64,000 nucleotides of DNA from Phocoena phocoena (GCF_963924675.1 NC_089222.1:107585316-107649315), one strand, 5' to 3'. Shown: positions 25,401 to 38,530, counted from the stretch's first letter. Notes: generated by a model not told the origin, from the letters alone. Made by a program: numbers and translations.

Positions 25401-28004
25401 AATTCATATTTTCCTCTGTTTTGGGCTAAGACATTTCACTCTGGATTACTTGCCTTCTTTAACTCCAGTTTGTTTTGTCATTTCTTCTGGCTGTGATTGG
25501 ATTATATGACAATTAGTAAATAACCTGTGATTTGTAAAAAGGTACATATTAGGCTGAGGAAACTGTTTTGTCTTAATTTGCGTCTCATTTTATAATCTCT
25601 ATTATGCTAATAGGAAAATGCATCAGTGTGTTTTTATCAGATTTCTTCTTAAATTCTAGATCATTTTGAAAATGGATGTGTAAGTGTTCCTCTAAAACAC
25701 CTCACTAGTTATTATATGATATGTGATCTGTTTTCCTAAAGATTAAAATCTTTCTTCTTATTCAGAATAGTGATGTTATGTGCAATGCAATTATGTATAC
25801 TAGATTCATACCAAATTCATAAGAAAAAGTGTGGTTACCAGAGGTAAAATAATAACTACAACATAAACATAATGTCAGGTATACAGAAAAATTTATCAAT
25901 GACTATAATTATTTTCTTTTATAGAATAAATACCAAATATACATTTATTTGACTGAAAATGTCACATTGCTTTTGTGAAGTAAATTTACAAAGTGTTAAA
26001 CATTTGATTAAAATGAATGATGATTCTTTAGCTATAGCATGTGGGGGGCAATCCCACACCTTTTAAGGTCATAACATTAATGTAATATAACAGCTTTTTT
26101 CCCCCTCTACTTCTATAAGTGGAGAATGCTGCTGCCAGAAAGCTGTCTGGAAGTTCAGCCAAAGAAAGAAGAAGGCTGCAAAAATTCTGGGAACTTTAAA
26201 GAAAAGTGGCTGGCATTAGCTTGGTCCTCACTTTAAACTAAAATTAAAACAATAGACAGACATGTACAGTAATCTCTCTTTTAAGGAAAGAATAGAATGC
26301 CTCTATAGTAATGTCAAGTGGAACAATTTGGTCCTGGTCCAAGATATGCAGCTGTTCCACAGGAAAACAGCAAAAGACTTCAATCCAAAGCAGGCAAATA
26401 AGGCATGATTGTTTATAAACAGTCACTGTGGCCCTCACATTTAGAACAAGAAAAACAATATTAGCATATAGGAGGCCAGGTTAGGAACATGAGTCTCAGT
26501 ATGAGTTGAGTCACACCATCATTTTGTGATTTATACAAAAGATAGTGGTGCTATTTTTTCTACTATTAACTTGCCTAATAACCGTGGATAACTCATACTT
26601 TAGGAAATCATATATTGGTCAAACATTTTTAAAAAAAACAATATTTGATCACGGATTAAGGAAATGATATGTCAGCTACAAAATGTAAAGAAATCATATA
26701 CCTGTTATCCACTTCTGATTCTAACCTGCTCATCAAAGGGGGCTCGGGTAGTTGGTAAGGATAATAGAAATCGGGTGTTTCAGGAGTCAATTAGAAGCTA
26801 AGACAGTATTGCTTCTCCGTGATTCCAAAATAACAAAATGGGGAATCAGGTGTAATAGCAGCAAAATAATGGAAAACTTTGACGGTGATTACCAGAGTAA
26901 AATAGGAAATTCGAACCTACCTGTTGGGTAAATGTGATATCACATACTTCATTTTTACTCCCACTCTTTACAGGCTTTTTTGATCCTATCTTAAAATATG
27001 GACAGCCTCTCTACTATTTTTTGTTTTAAAACTTCTGTTTGACATAACTTTCTTTTCTCATTCCTTTTCCACTTTTCATGATTCATTTTCTGAAATGGGT
27101 GTCCTTCCTGTTTTCTTTACTTCCCCACCACTTACTAACTCCCCGATTAATCCATTTCAATTTGTGTTCTGTTCTCTTTGCTCTAGTGAGACTTGTTTTC
27201 TTTATGATCAGTAAAATTTCCTTCTGGTAAAATCCAATGATTTCTTTTCAGTCTTCCCTTGTTTTATTTGTCCTATCTGCCTCAACTGGCACTGTTGGAG
27301 ATCAAATATAAACTAGAGAGGCTAGAACTGAGACTGTCTTTATAGAGGTTAATGTCTTCATTTATTGGAAATGATAGTTACTTTGAAAATGCAGAAGAGT
27401 GTATTTTAAGATAATTAGGAAGGGCATAAGAGAAGCAGTGGTCTAAAGGCAAAAATGAGTCAAAGAAGTTGGCTATACCTTTAATGTCAATGGCCTGGAA
27501 GTCTACAAGGAAAGAAAATGGTAAAAAGAGAGCTGGGAATGAGAATACAAGAGAATAAGTTAATGTACATTTACTTGTGGACCATAGCACATAGAATATA
27601 ACATTATGATCTATAATGATAAAGATAGAAAATAATAATTTTAACCCTTCTGGAGCTTATGAGTGAATTGCCAGAGGATACTATACTAATTAGAGGATAT
27701 TCTATATGGCTGTAAACTCATGCTAAAAATAGTCAGTTTGGTAGGAATTTGGCAAGTTGCCAGAAAGGGCACAAATACAGCAGAAAGCCTGATAGAAGAG
27801 AACAGCACCAGTAAAATGTGTCTTGAGACTAGCCAGTTCTTCACCTTCAAGCATCCAGAACTTCGATTTCAGTGCTGCACGTTATTGTAGGGCCCATCCT
27901 AATTTTTCAAAAGTGACTTTGGCCAAGATAGGTGACAATTTAGACTCAGCAATTGAAGTAGCAGAAAATAGCTGAAGGAATGTAATCTTTGGGCAATGAT
28001 TGAA

Positions 28005-28110
28005 CTAAGTTTACATCCTGACTCATCCATTTTAAATCTGGATGAATAAGGAAAGTCGGTTAATACTGAACTTTAGTTTTCCTTTCTGCAAAACAAGGAG
28101 CCTTTTTATT
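28005..28110 (-). repeat. MIR (antisense, weak)
   Basis: 'gaactttagttttcctttctgcaaaac' resembles the antisense MIR 'cctcagtttcctcatctgtaaaa' block. Only the core is recognisable. Confidence 0.45.
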
Positions 28111-28675
28111 TCCATTACCTATAGCAAAGTGATACTAATCAGGATCCTTCTGAGAAAGGTGACGTTTTCTATTTCTTAAACTTCTGGAACCTTTGTATTC
28201 TTAAATAACATAAATAAATAAGAGATTGTGTTTTTCATTCATCGGCAGTGCAGAGGATTATTGCATATCCAAGCTTATTTCTAGGTAACTGAAACAGAGA
28301 CCACAATAAGGCATATCTATTCAACCATATCTGAGCTGAGGGAAATGGACTACTTAAATAGCTAATTACATAGATCACAATCTAAGTACTCACCAAAAAA
28401 AAAAAAATGTGGATAGTGAGAGTGGATATGGAATCAAAGAGAAGATCTTTGATAGGTAATTAGATGATATTTGAGCTGGAATGTATTTATTCCCAAGCAT
28501 TCTATATATTATATTTCCCATCTTCACCTCATTTAAATGTGTAAATTGTACACATATGTACTTTGGGGCAGAACTATGGAGAGAAGGTAAAAGCAAAAAT
28601 CCTTTGCTATTCCCTGATACTTTATCATATCTCCAAACACTGACCTCTGAGGTTATAAGGAGAAATGGAAGCAAA

Positions 28676-28704
28676 GGGTGGGGTGGGGGGGTGGGAGGGT
28701 GGGG
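28676..28704 (+). other. G-quadruplex motif
   Basis: Five or more G runs of three to seven separated by single T or A bases. This is a textbook one-nucleotide-loop G4 motif on the plus strand, which is the template strand for CADM2 transcription. The transcript itself would be C-rich here. Confidence 0.8.
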
Positions 28705-30251
28705 AAAGAGGAACAGACAGAGTTGGAAAATAATAAGCAAAGGGAACAGGAGTGGAAATGGAAGGTAAAGTTAGGAAAGAAGCGCTGGTATTAGATATAC
28801 AACATCGGGAGGAAAGAAACTGGATTTAAGTATGTCTAAAGCTGACTAGAGTCTGTTACACTTCTTTCTTAGTTAAAGCACTGATCTTACAGCCAAAAGC
28901 TCTGTTGAAACTGTAGTACTGAAATGCACTGTCACATTTTGATAGCACACTGCAGTTGAAAAATGTTTTCTATAAGCAACTTAAACTTATCAGAGGGTAA
29001 GAACTATAAAAATGAATTGTACAGGATATATGTAGTAAAGCTACTTTGAAAAAATTTGCTCCTTTCAAGGTTTAAAATGCCTTAAATGTTTCTTAAAAGA
29101 TAGAAAAAAATAGAGTAATTTACAAAATGCTCTTTAAGTCAGTATATTTTAAATCTCTAGAAAATAATTACTGGAAGAGAGAACAGTTCTAAAATAACAA
29201 TATGGTGATAAAGAAAGTATGAATTCACTTAGTGTGTTAAAAAGTATAAGACAATACAATTAAGGAAGTTGAAATTTCAGGCTTCTGTATTAAAATTACT
29301 ATAGAAAAAATCCTCATGTGATAATATGAAATCTACACTTAAATAACAAATGTTATTAGAAACAATTTTTTAGTAATTAAATTTGATTTGCTCAAAAGCT
29401 ATCCCATATAGTTATATATAAAGAATAATTAAATGCCTCCCATTAAAATTTAAACAGAAATGCAAATCAATTGGAAGCTTCTAAAAAGATCAAATAAGTG
29501 ACTTTTAGTTCCATGTAGAATGCTACTATAGAAAGATCAAATCACTTCCAATGAAATAATCCTTATTTGGATACTCCATACTTGAATTTTCTATTAAATA
29601 TAGATTTTCTATGAGTTAGCTGTTTATAAACATGAATGTCAAAAAGTAAAATTTTAGGGTTGAAGTTATGTTAGAACTCATTATTCTAACAATGAAATCG
29701 CTTTATAATAGAAAATGTGGAGTCTGTGACACTTTTCATTCACACTACCTCCAAACATATCACATTCACAAATTATGTCTCAGGGGCTACACTAGAGGTG
29801 TAGATTTGATCCCTCTTAGGAAAATGATTTCGCATGTAACTTTAAAACTTGGGCATATTTTCAGGATTCAATATTTTCAAAGTTCTTCATGAGAGAAGTT
29901 CAGCATGTGTAACTCCTACAATCTGATGATGTAAAAACAGTGACTGATTAAGCCTATACTCCTTTTAGGTTGAAATATCTTAGTAGGAAAAAAAAAAAAA
30001 AAAAAAAGAAAGAAAGAAAAAGAACAAAAAAATCACAGTTGGAAACCTCTCCAGAAACTTCACTAGATGACAAAATACAAGACCAATCTTCCACAAACAC
30101 TTAATGAAGACATGGTTCAGGGGGTTTTCTGTTCTGAGATCACTTTGCCCACCAAGAAAATACAAAAATAGTGGATTTCTGCAGTTAAAGACTGCAATCA
30201 AAGCAGGATACAAGAAAAGTAAAAAATTGTATTGCTCATTAAATCACTTAC

Positions 30252-30342
30252 AGTGGTTTTCCTTTGGATTCACAAGTCAAAATTAAAGGCTGTCCTTCTT
30301 GTGGAAAAGGAGTGGATGGTATAATCTTAACTGATGGTGTAT
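30252..30342 (-). CDS. CADM2: CADM2 internal exon: start of Ig domain 3
   Basis: This 91-bp exon was too short for an ORF list and was found by reading the minus strand between the other two CADM2 exons. The acceptor is a long pyrimidine stretch ending ctcctag; the donor is gtaagtg. Its first two bases complete the Tyr codon begun in the exon at 56517. It then encodes 29 residues, from TPSVKIIPSTPFPQEGQP to LILTCESKGKP, and ends with two bases of a Leu codon. The LTC motif holds the B-strand cysteine of the third Ig domain, which pairs with the cysteine in the next exon. TPSVKI is the linker between Ig2 and Ig3. Skipping this exon alone would shift the reading frame, since 91 is not a multiple of three, so it is expected to be constitutive. 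Confidence 0.96.
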
Positions 30343-31993
30343 CTAGGAGAAAAGAAAAAGTAATATTTAAAAAGGTCATTACACACATATAAAACTATAT
30401 ATATGTTCAGGCCATTTCTTGTAATTGTATATATTTATACAATTGTGTATATTTATATAGATTTAGTGAAACAGGGTCTGCAATTTTAAGAAGCTACCAT
30501 CCTGTCCAGGAAAAGCTTACAAAAATATCTGAATATCTTATGAGCTCCACTGTGGTATTATTTCTGAAATCTGAATTTAAAAGTGAAATTGCAAAAAGTA
30601 GTTCAGATGAATATCAAGCATTTCATACAATTGTTTCTTCAACTATTTATAGATGGCTATGCATACTATTATTATGGACTGAATACGTTTATGTGCATTT
30701 GAATAACAACACTTTCATTGTTGCAGGAATACCAGGGACTCACAATAAGGAACCCACAAAGAACTTGAGATCAACTACTGTCTCACAAGCATTATGCAGA
30801 ATCTTTTTGAAAATGCAGTAATGCTGCACTTAGCACATGCTGTTTGCTTTAAAGCACAGTTAGCAAATCATCTGAAATAGTTATTTAGAATGTTATTAAG
30901 AGTTAACATTTTGTTATATATGCTACAACATAATTGTTACGAAGTTATTTCCATTTAACAATAAAATCATCCTTTGTGGAAGAAGATGCAAAAATACTTT
31001 GAGACATTTATATTTCTAATTTTATGCCATGTAATATTGTTTAATCAACACACAGAGATACATATTACATAGAAAAACTGGAAAATAAACTAAAAACAGA
31101 GACAGTGTAAACAGGCTCATCCCTTTATGACACCTTGCTAGTGCTGGTTTTGTGTGGCTGACAGTCAACATGTAACTGTCTCCTCCTCTTGTTTCCATAT
31201 CCTCAACAATAAACAAAATAGGCTCTGAATGCTCCAGGGGGTCACAATTATTCTCACCCTTCCCTTAGTTGTGATAGAAGAACTGAACTACCCTGAGGTT
31301 ATAGTCATTCTCTGACTTTGAAGCCAATTAAATAAGTATCAATCAATTGTGTAATTTTTAGTTTAGTTATCTTATTTCAGGGAAATATTATGCAGATTTG
31401 TCATATATAGAACAATAAACAAGATCCTGTGGAAGGCCTTGTATCCCACTTATAAATTATTTATACTTTTCAAATGCATTCTTTCTCAATCCTTTAAAGA
31501 AAAAAATGCATTCAAGATAATCAACAATAATATCCCATTTACAAATAGTCATTCCATGTACATCATGGTAAAAAATTGTAGTATAAAATAACCCAGGAAG
31601 AAAAATTAATTTGAAGAAATATGACATATATTGTCATATTTTTAACCAGTAGAAAAAAATAATTTAATAAAGGATTGAAATATACTTCACTAATTTCATT
31701 ACCATCATCACATTTATGGAATCAGTTAACATGATGATCATATAATTTTGTCTTCCAAGTAGAACACTTTTAAAAGTGAAGAGAAAATATTAATTATATA
31801 GAATAACAAGTGTGAACCAGAATGATTCTGGGAAAATGAGGGCTATCATCTTTTAAATTTTGACCATATATACATATAGCAAAATTTAATTTCATCCTGA
31901 CATAGAAAATAAAGCTTCAATTCTAGAGAAAAAGGTGGCAGAAGAAAGATCAGAAAAGTGTGATGTTGGGGAAGAGAGTTGTGTTGTTTATCT

Positions 31994-32490
31994 ATGATGA
32001 TTAATTTTACGTGTCAACTTGACTACACTATGCGGTACCCAGATATTTGGTCCAAAATTCATTATTTGGGGAATTCTAGTAAGAGTATTTTGGGAAACGA
32101 TTAACATTTAAATCAGTGGACTGAGTAAAGCAGATTCCTCTCCCTAATATGGGTGAGGCTTATCTGATAAGTTGAAGGCCTGAATAGAACAAAAAGGCTG
32201 ACCCTCACACAAATAGGAGAGTATTCCTGTCTGATGGCAACTGAGCTGGCACATCAGCCTTTTTCCTGTCTTCAGATCAAACTGAAACATCTGGGTCTTG
32301 AGCCTGCTGACTTTCAGACTGGAACTATAACATCATCTCTTCTGGTTTCTCAGGCCTTTAGACTCAGACTGGAACTAAGTCATCAGCTCTTCTGGGTCTC
32401 TAGCTTGCAGACTCAGCCTGCAGATCTTGGAATCTGCACCTTTGTAACAAATCCCATTAGTTCTTTTTCTCTATAGAACCCTGACAAATA
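31994..32490 (+). mobile_element. Dispersed LTR-like mammalian repeat, family unnamed
   Basis: Recognisable as the widespread repeat opening 'gatgattaattttacgtgtc' and ending 'agaaccctgacaaata', with the internal marker 'ggcctgaatagaacaaaaa'. Within it the module beginning agactggaact is repeated (about 32317 and 32367), each followed by a catcatctcttctgg-like segment. I recognise the repeat but am not sure of its class (LTR seems likelier than DNA transposon), so no name is given. Confidence 0.65.
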
Positions 32491-33182
32491 TAGAATCCTT
32501 ACAAACAGACCCTGGGATATTTCTTTTATGGGGAGTGACCACAGGGAGCACTGGGAAGTGAGATAGGAAGGGAAGGAAGTCAATCAAGCATGTGTTATTG
32601 AGCAGATTACCCTGTGGGCAGCTGCATGCAATCCTGCTGCGGAACTCAGACAATGTAGGGCTTGCCTCTGAGTCACCTCGCTTGATGGGCAAGGGAGAGG
32701 AGTATTTAGGGAATACTGACCAATACTCATTGGTGTTCGGTTGAGGATTGCTGGGGTGGGGATGCAGGTGTTATTTCCCTGGCACCCCTGGTCTACTTGG
32801 TGCACAGAAATGGTGTGTGCCAAACATGGGCAAGTCACCCCCAGTATCTGCCTCAGTGAAGTAAAATACACATTTCTGCCTGTTCAAGTAATTTATTAGA
32901 GGTGAGAATTTATATAACATATGGTCCCCTGAAGCATGGTTCAGCATTCCCTTTAGATCCAGAACACAGAATTTGAATTATAAGCAAGTGCAAAAGCAGA
33001 TAATATGCTTAGCATGTATTTCTGTGAAACTTTTAGGAAGACCTCTAGGTTACCAAAATCAAGTCATATAATACAATACTGTTATTTTATTTCTGAATTA
33101 CTCAATATGTTGATTAGTCTTTGTTCCTAAGAATTATCTTCCCTAGGTCTTTTTTAACACTCAACCCTCCCACCCCTCACAA

Positions 33183-33206
33183 ACACACACACACACACAC
33201 ACACAC
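33183..33206. repeat. (CA)n microsatellite
   Basis: Twelve uninterrupted CA units. Confidence 0.95.
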
Positions 33207-33729
33207 TGATAGATACACATATATCTGATTTGACATATATCTCTGGCTACTCTTTCTCATATTCTGTTGGGTTGTCTTCTTGTATTTAACCTTTAAATAT
33301 TGAGGTCACCAAGAATGGGATTCACAATCTGTTCTCACATAATTCTCTAGGTCCTTTTAGCCACACCCATCTCTGCAGTTTCTATCTACTCATTAACCAC
33401 TCCCAGGTTTATATCCTAGAGCAGTTCTGTACCACAAGCTACACTCATGTATATGCAACGCCTATTTGACATGTCCAGTTGGATGTTGAAAAGACATGGC
33501 ACACTCAGTATGTCCAAAAGGAACTCAGTCTCCCACTGACTGACACATTCTCCCCTGATATGTTCTTCTTCCAGCAATTTCTAGTTCTATAAATACCACC
33601 AGCCTCCATCCAGCTACATACACCAGACACCTCCTGTTCCCTTACCTTTTCTATAATCAATCAATTAATCAACAAGTTTGGTTGACTTATTTCCTAAATA
33701 ATTTTGAAATCTACTTGTTGCTTTTTTAT

Positions 33730-34245
33730 ATCTCCACAACCTTTCTTTCATTTAGTCTACCGCAAAAGTGAATGGCCTCCACCATGTCAGCTTTTTACAC
33801 CTCTAAATCTGATGACATCAATTTTCTGGTTAAAACCTTGCATGGTAAATCTTTTCTCTTAGGATTAAAAGAAAAATAATCAGCATAGTCTTTAAGTTCT
33901 ATATGATCTACACAGGTCTTTACTCTCATGCCTTGTAACACTCAATTCATTCTTTGAATTCCAGGTAATTATACTTTCTTTCAGGTACTTTAATGAATAT
34001 GTTTTTTAACTTTATACAAACTGTCTGAAATGCTCCATTTTGGGGGGATCCTTTGCCTTTTTAACTCTTTTAAATCCTAACTCAAATACTTGCTGAGGGC
34101 AATCATTCATTACCCTCACATTTGGTCATATATCTCTGCTGCATGTTCTCTTTTTCATCTCTGTATAACTTTTAAAAGGCATTTCTGTATCCTCAGTGTC
34201 TAGCATAGTGCTTTATACAAAATCTGTGCTTAATAAATAAATTCT
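33730..34245 (+). repeat. L2 (3' portion)
   Basis: Diverged L2: 'ggttaaaaccttgcatgg', 'tgtctgaaatgctcc', 'taaatcctaactcaaatact', 'ctctgtataactttt' and 'tgtctagcatagtgct…ttaataaataaat' follow the L2 3' order. Confidence 0.72.
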
Positions 34246-34521
34246 TAAATGGGGGAACACTCTAATTTTTTTATTTTCTTATTATCATTTTAATACATTA
34301 ATTTTAAAATATTAAAAACTGCTTAATTGAAATTTTGTTGGGGCCTGCATTTGTATGTAAAATTAATATTAAATGCTCATGTCACAAACCTTGCATTGAG
34401 TTTTATTCTTACACATATTTAATTTAATTAAATGTCTACTGCTGATTCTCTTCCTGGTATACATTTTCTGCATTAGATAATATTAGATAACAACTTTCCA
34501 TGATTATACAAATGGCAATTT

Positions 34522-34725
34522 TTTTGTGTGTGTGTGGTACGCGGGCCTCTCACTGTTGTGGCCTCTCCTGTTGCGGAGCATAGGCTCTGGACGCGCAGGC
34601 TCAGTGGCCATGGCTCACAGGCCCAGCTGCTCCGTGGCATGTGGGATCTTCCCGGACCGGGGCACGAACCCATGTCCCCTGCATCGGCAGGTGGACACTC
34701 AACCACTGTGCCACCAGGGAAGCCC
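34522..34725 (-). mobile_element. CHR-2-like SINE with CA-repeat tail
   Basis: Antisense copy; its tail reads T run then gtgtgtgtgtgg, so the poly(A) side has evolved a short CA repeat. Target duplication ggcaattt at 34514-34521 and 34726-34733. Body otherwise complete. Confidence 0.92.
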
Positions 34726-34980
34726 GGCAATTTGTTTTTTAATGCATATACCGCATAAATAACTTTTCGCCTCATCTAATTTTGACAGGGGAAGCACTCA
34801 ATTGTGAAGAGATTATTTATATAATCAGTCAAAATTCTAGTTTACAGTTCCATGAAATGTCAGCATTCGTCTTTAAACATACCACGTTAGCAATGTACAC
34901 AAAATTACATTTTGTTTTACATCAAAACTACAGTAATGCGATATTATCCCAAACTTGACTCTTTCTCATATACTTTAAAA

Positions 34981-35226
34981 ATTTTTATTTTATTGGAGTA
35001 TAGTTGATTTACAATGTTGCGTTAGTTTCAGGTGTACAGAAAAGTGATTCAGTTATATGTATTCATTCTTTTTTAGATTCTTTTCTCATATAGGTTATCA
35101 CAGAATATTAAGTAGAGTTCCCGGTACTATACAGTAAGTAGATCCTTGTTGCTTATCTATCTCATATAGAGTAGTATCTGTGTGTTCATCCCAAGCTTTT
35201 GATTTATCTCTCCCTGCCACAGTGTT
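34981..35226 (-). mobile_element. 5'-truncated L1 3'UTR, 246 bp
   Basis: Antisense cetartiodactyl L1 3' end ('ttggagtatagttgatttac', 'gtttcaggtgtacag', 'agtagagttcccggtactat'). Flanked by tactttaaaa at 34971-34980 and 35227-35236, which marks it as an independent target-primed insertion cut short inside the 3'UTR. Confidence 0.86.
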
Positions 35227-35289
35227 TACTTTAAAATAACATTTTGAATATGTAACATTTTACATGGCCTAAAAGTCAAAATATTTTAT

Positions 35290-35345
35290 TTTATTTTTTA
35301 AATTAATTTTTATTGGAGTATAGTTGCTTTACAATGTTGGGTTAA
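35290..35345 (-). repeat. Short L1 3' end fragment
   Basis: 'tttttattggagtatagttgctttacaatgttggg' is the terminal segment of the same L1 3'UTR family as at 34981. Only about 55 bp; no clear target duplication. Confidence 0.75.
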
Positions 35346-36979
35346 TGGGAAGGAAATCTAAAAAAGAGTGGATATATGTATCAATTTTTTTTAATAACAG
35401 GAAATAATTTGGGCTTTAATATATTTTTACTAATAATAAAGATCTCTATCATTACTATTCCTATTATATTTTCATTAATCACTTTATTGTATCCATAAGG
35501 GGGCTGATCAAGCACTGTTATCAAATTATCAATAACATTCTAGAAATACCATTAAATTAATGTAGAACTCCTATTCTTACTGAGATATCTCAACCAACAA
35601 AAAGACAAAACCAAAAAAAAAAAAAACAAAAAACCTGTACTCATCTCAAAAACTGAGTTAATTTTAAGAATCTTCAATTTCCAGGATTTTTTCAAAATAT
35701 TTATTTTAATAACAGCAACCCCCAAGGTAAACATATTTTTCTGTATTCTTTATATATCAAAATGAATGGGGAATTTTTCAGGAGCAGCACAATGCACAGT
35801 AGATAATAATTTTATAAAATAATCTTCAAATTTATGCATATATTATTCTATTAATATTTTTACTAATCCAGATGTGAATAGGAGTCAGAAAGTAAACACC
35901 ACATATCCAAACCTTTCAATGCATGTCTTTGCCAAGTTACTATTAAGAATTACATTTTTTTTTTGCCCCTGTCCATATATAAGTTATTTGTAGATTTTCT
36001 TCTTGGTTGTAGTTTTTCATTAAAAAGGATGGGGAATATTTCTTTAACCAAAGTTTACTTATACAGTAATCCCACACTTGCTTTGGAAATTATCTCTCTA
36101 TTTTCCAGTCTAGGTGCAATATAAGTTGCATTTCACCCTGCTCTACTTCTTCACAAAACAGAATAGCACTTTTTCTCTCTTTTTTTTTTTTTTACTTTTT
36201 CTCTTTTTCTTCAGTACTTTGTGGATGATATTCTGTTTTTAAATTACTAGTATAATGTATTGTACCAATTAAACAGAAAAGAAAAGGGGCGGTTCGTAAA
36301 AATGCATTATTATTACCACTATTAATTCACACTTGCTTTATCCTATATGTTAAACTCAGATTTTTATTTTTACAAACTAATAATTTCCATGTTTGTTTTA
36401 AAATGTCTTCAAATAAGTCAACTCTAACAACATCATATTTATTGAATATAAATTTAGGTACACAGTACTATAATATTTATTACATATAATATGTAATGTT
36501 TATAATGTTACTATATATACACACATATGAATGAAAGGGAACAATAAATAATTAGATTTAAATATTTCAGGATATATACTGCTATTATAAAACACTGCAC
36601 TTAGTAAAATATGTATTTTTTTTTACATGTCTGCTTCATTCACCACATTTTGAGCATTCAAAATCTCAGACCTTAACCTATTCGATTGTGTGTTGTCAGA
36701 TCCTAACAAAATACTTGATATGTTGTAAGAGTTCTTTAAAGATTAGATGACTATATGAATATTTCCTATTTCTCTCAAAATGCAAGCAAATGAGGAAGTT
36801 TTGCACAAGCATATAAAAATAGGGATATGGTCATTCATCTACAAATAATTTTTCACTACTTACTAACAGGCAAAATATGCAGATACTTTAAAAGCATCAT
36901 GTTTCCTCTCCAAGGTTTCTTTTTGTAGGAAAAATATTATTCTTTAGAGTCCATCTTTAAAATTAATAAGCTGTGGAAA

Positions 36980-37008
36980 AAACCCATACTTTTTAAAAGT
37001 ATGGGTTT
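36980..37008. other. 29-bp near-perfect palindrome
   Basis: aaacccatactttt and its reverse complement are separated by one T. As DNA this could form a cruciform, and as RNA a tight hairpin. Not part of a recognised element. Confidence 0.85.
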
Positions 37009-37081
37009 ATTTATTTTATTTATCTGACAAATTCTGGGGCTAATTTATAAAGAAGCACAAGTACTTTCAAGAGATAGATTA

Positions 37082-37300
37082 GGGCTTTCCTGGTGGCACA
37101 GTGGTTGAGAATCCGCCTGCCGATGCAGGGTACACGGATTCGTGCCCCGGTCCGGGAAGATCCCACATGCCGTGGAGCGGCTGGGCCCGTGAGCCATGGC
37201 CGCTGAGCCTGCGCGTCCAGAGCCTGTGCTCCGCAAAGGGAGAGACCACAACAGTGAGAGGCCCGCGTACCGCAAAAAAAAAAAAAAAAAGAAAAAAAGA
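37082..37300 (+). mobile_element. CHR-2-like SINE
   Basis: Sense copy from gggctttcctggtggc to cgcgtaccgc plus an A17 tail with G interruptions. tRNA-like A and B box regions are present (ggcacagtggttgag; ggattcgtgcc). No convincing target duplication found. Confidence 0.94.
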
Positions 37301-38124
37301 AATTGGTTTTTTAAATTATTATTCAAAATTTTAAAAGCTTTATGAACTTGGGAAGCCTCCTATCTTATTTGAATGATTCAGTATTTGAATCAAAGTAAAG
37401 ATATTGATACAGGGGAATGGATTTTCCATATTTTTAACAAAGATTTTAGAAAACTGAAAAGATCTGTGATGAAACTACTATTAAATCACCTAATGGACAA
37501 TCGGCAAGCACAGCTATGAAAGTATTTAGTGTCAGTGGTTCAACAATATTTATTCATCTCTAAGGGTTTTGAAGGTAGGTAAATAAAAATAAGTTTTAAG
37601 TCAATATCTTACCAATAAAAAAAAAACTTAGTCTGTAATCAAAGAAATACAACAGAAATTTAAACTTATATAAAAGTAACATCTAGCCTGTTATGATGGT
37701 GATGGCCAAATTGCTAATATAAGAGAAGCAACTATAAATGAATATCTAATATTAGTTTACTGTATCATTCCACAGTGTATAATATATTGGGGGAATAAAG
37801 ATGGTTTATAGCTTAAAGCAGTAGTGATTTGCATTGCTCATGGCATGTGGATCTTTGGGTGGAAAGTGTTATCTTGACAATTTTATTTGTCCACAAAAAT
37901 CATTTCCTATGAGCACTCCCAAATGATTCATTTAACAAACAGTTTTATAGGTCTTAAAACATGCAAGGCACAGTACTATTACTCATTTCTATCCATTGTC
38001 TCACTAGAATTGCAACATTAAAACACTATAACATAGTATATTTTTCACATTGTAACACCTAAAACTCACGTGTTAGTTTTCATAAACAATGCTACTGAGT
38101 GCTTAGCATATTCTTAGAAAAGTA

Positions 38125-38226
38125 AGCTCATCAGAGCAGAGATTATTTCTATTTTGTTCACTGGTTTATCCTCAGTCCTAGAATAACTCCTAGAATTCAG
38201 TTAAATATTTGTTGGATAAATGAATG
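38125..38226 (+). repeat. L2 3' end
   Basis: 'gtaagctcatcagagcagagattatttctattttgttcactg' followed by 'gaattcagttaaatatttgttggataaatgaatgaa' is a clear L2 terminal segment. Confidence 0.8.
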
Positions 38227-38344
38227 AAGAATGACTTTTTGTAATTTTTCCCCACTACTGGTTAGGACCACTAGTGTGTTATAAAATCAAATTTATTTGT
38301 CACAGCTATCTTCTAATAATTATAAACACTGATAAAATACTTGG

Positions 38345-38530
38345 CAAGTAAGTCATTATTGTAAATGCTCTGTATGCACTGGCTCATTGAATTCTTTCAT
38401 ACAGCATATAAGGTAGGTTCTGTTGTTGACCTATCGTACAGAACATGAAACTAAGGCTCAGAGAAGTAACTCACTCTAGTTACACAATCATAAATCACCT
38501 TAGGCAGTTTGAATCTCTTTTTCCTGACCT
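38345..38530 (+). repeat. MIR
   Basis: 'actggctcattgaattctttcatacagc', 'aaactaaggctcagagaagtaactc' and 'agttacacaatcataaat' follow MIR order through core and 3' end. Confidence 0.8.

Larger units (their letters stand above)
9590..30251 (-). other. CADM2: CADM2 intron, 20.7 kb, between the two Ig3 exons
   Basis: Complete intron bounded by a gtaagtg donor (minus strand, 30251) and an atag acceptor (9590). It holds the twin-primed L1 (10.1-12.3 kb), a MIR (12.4 kb), SINEs at 17.1, 18.1 and 21.05 kb, MIR pieces (23.5, 24.65, 28.0 kb), an L1 3' end (24.4 kb), a solo LTR (24.9-25.4 kb) and a G-rich motif (28.7 kb). A 20-nt poly(A) at 29988-30007 runs into GAAA repeats near the 30 kb exon. Stretches 12.6-17.1, 18.4-21.0, 21.3-23.4, 25.4-28.0 and 28.75-29.95 kb show nothing I can name. 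Confidence 0.85.
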
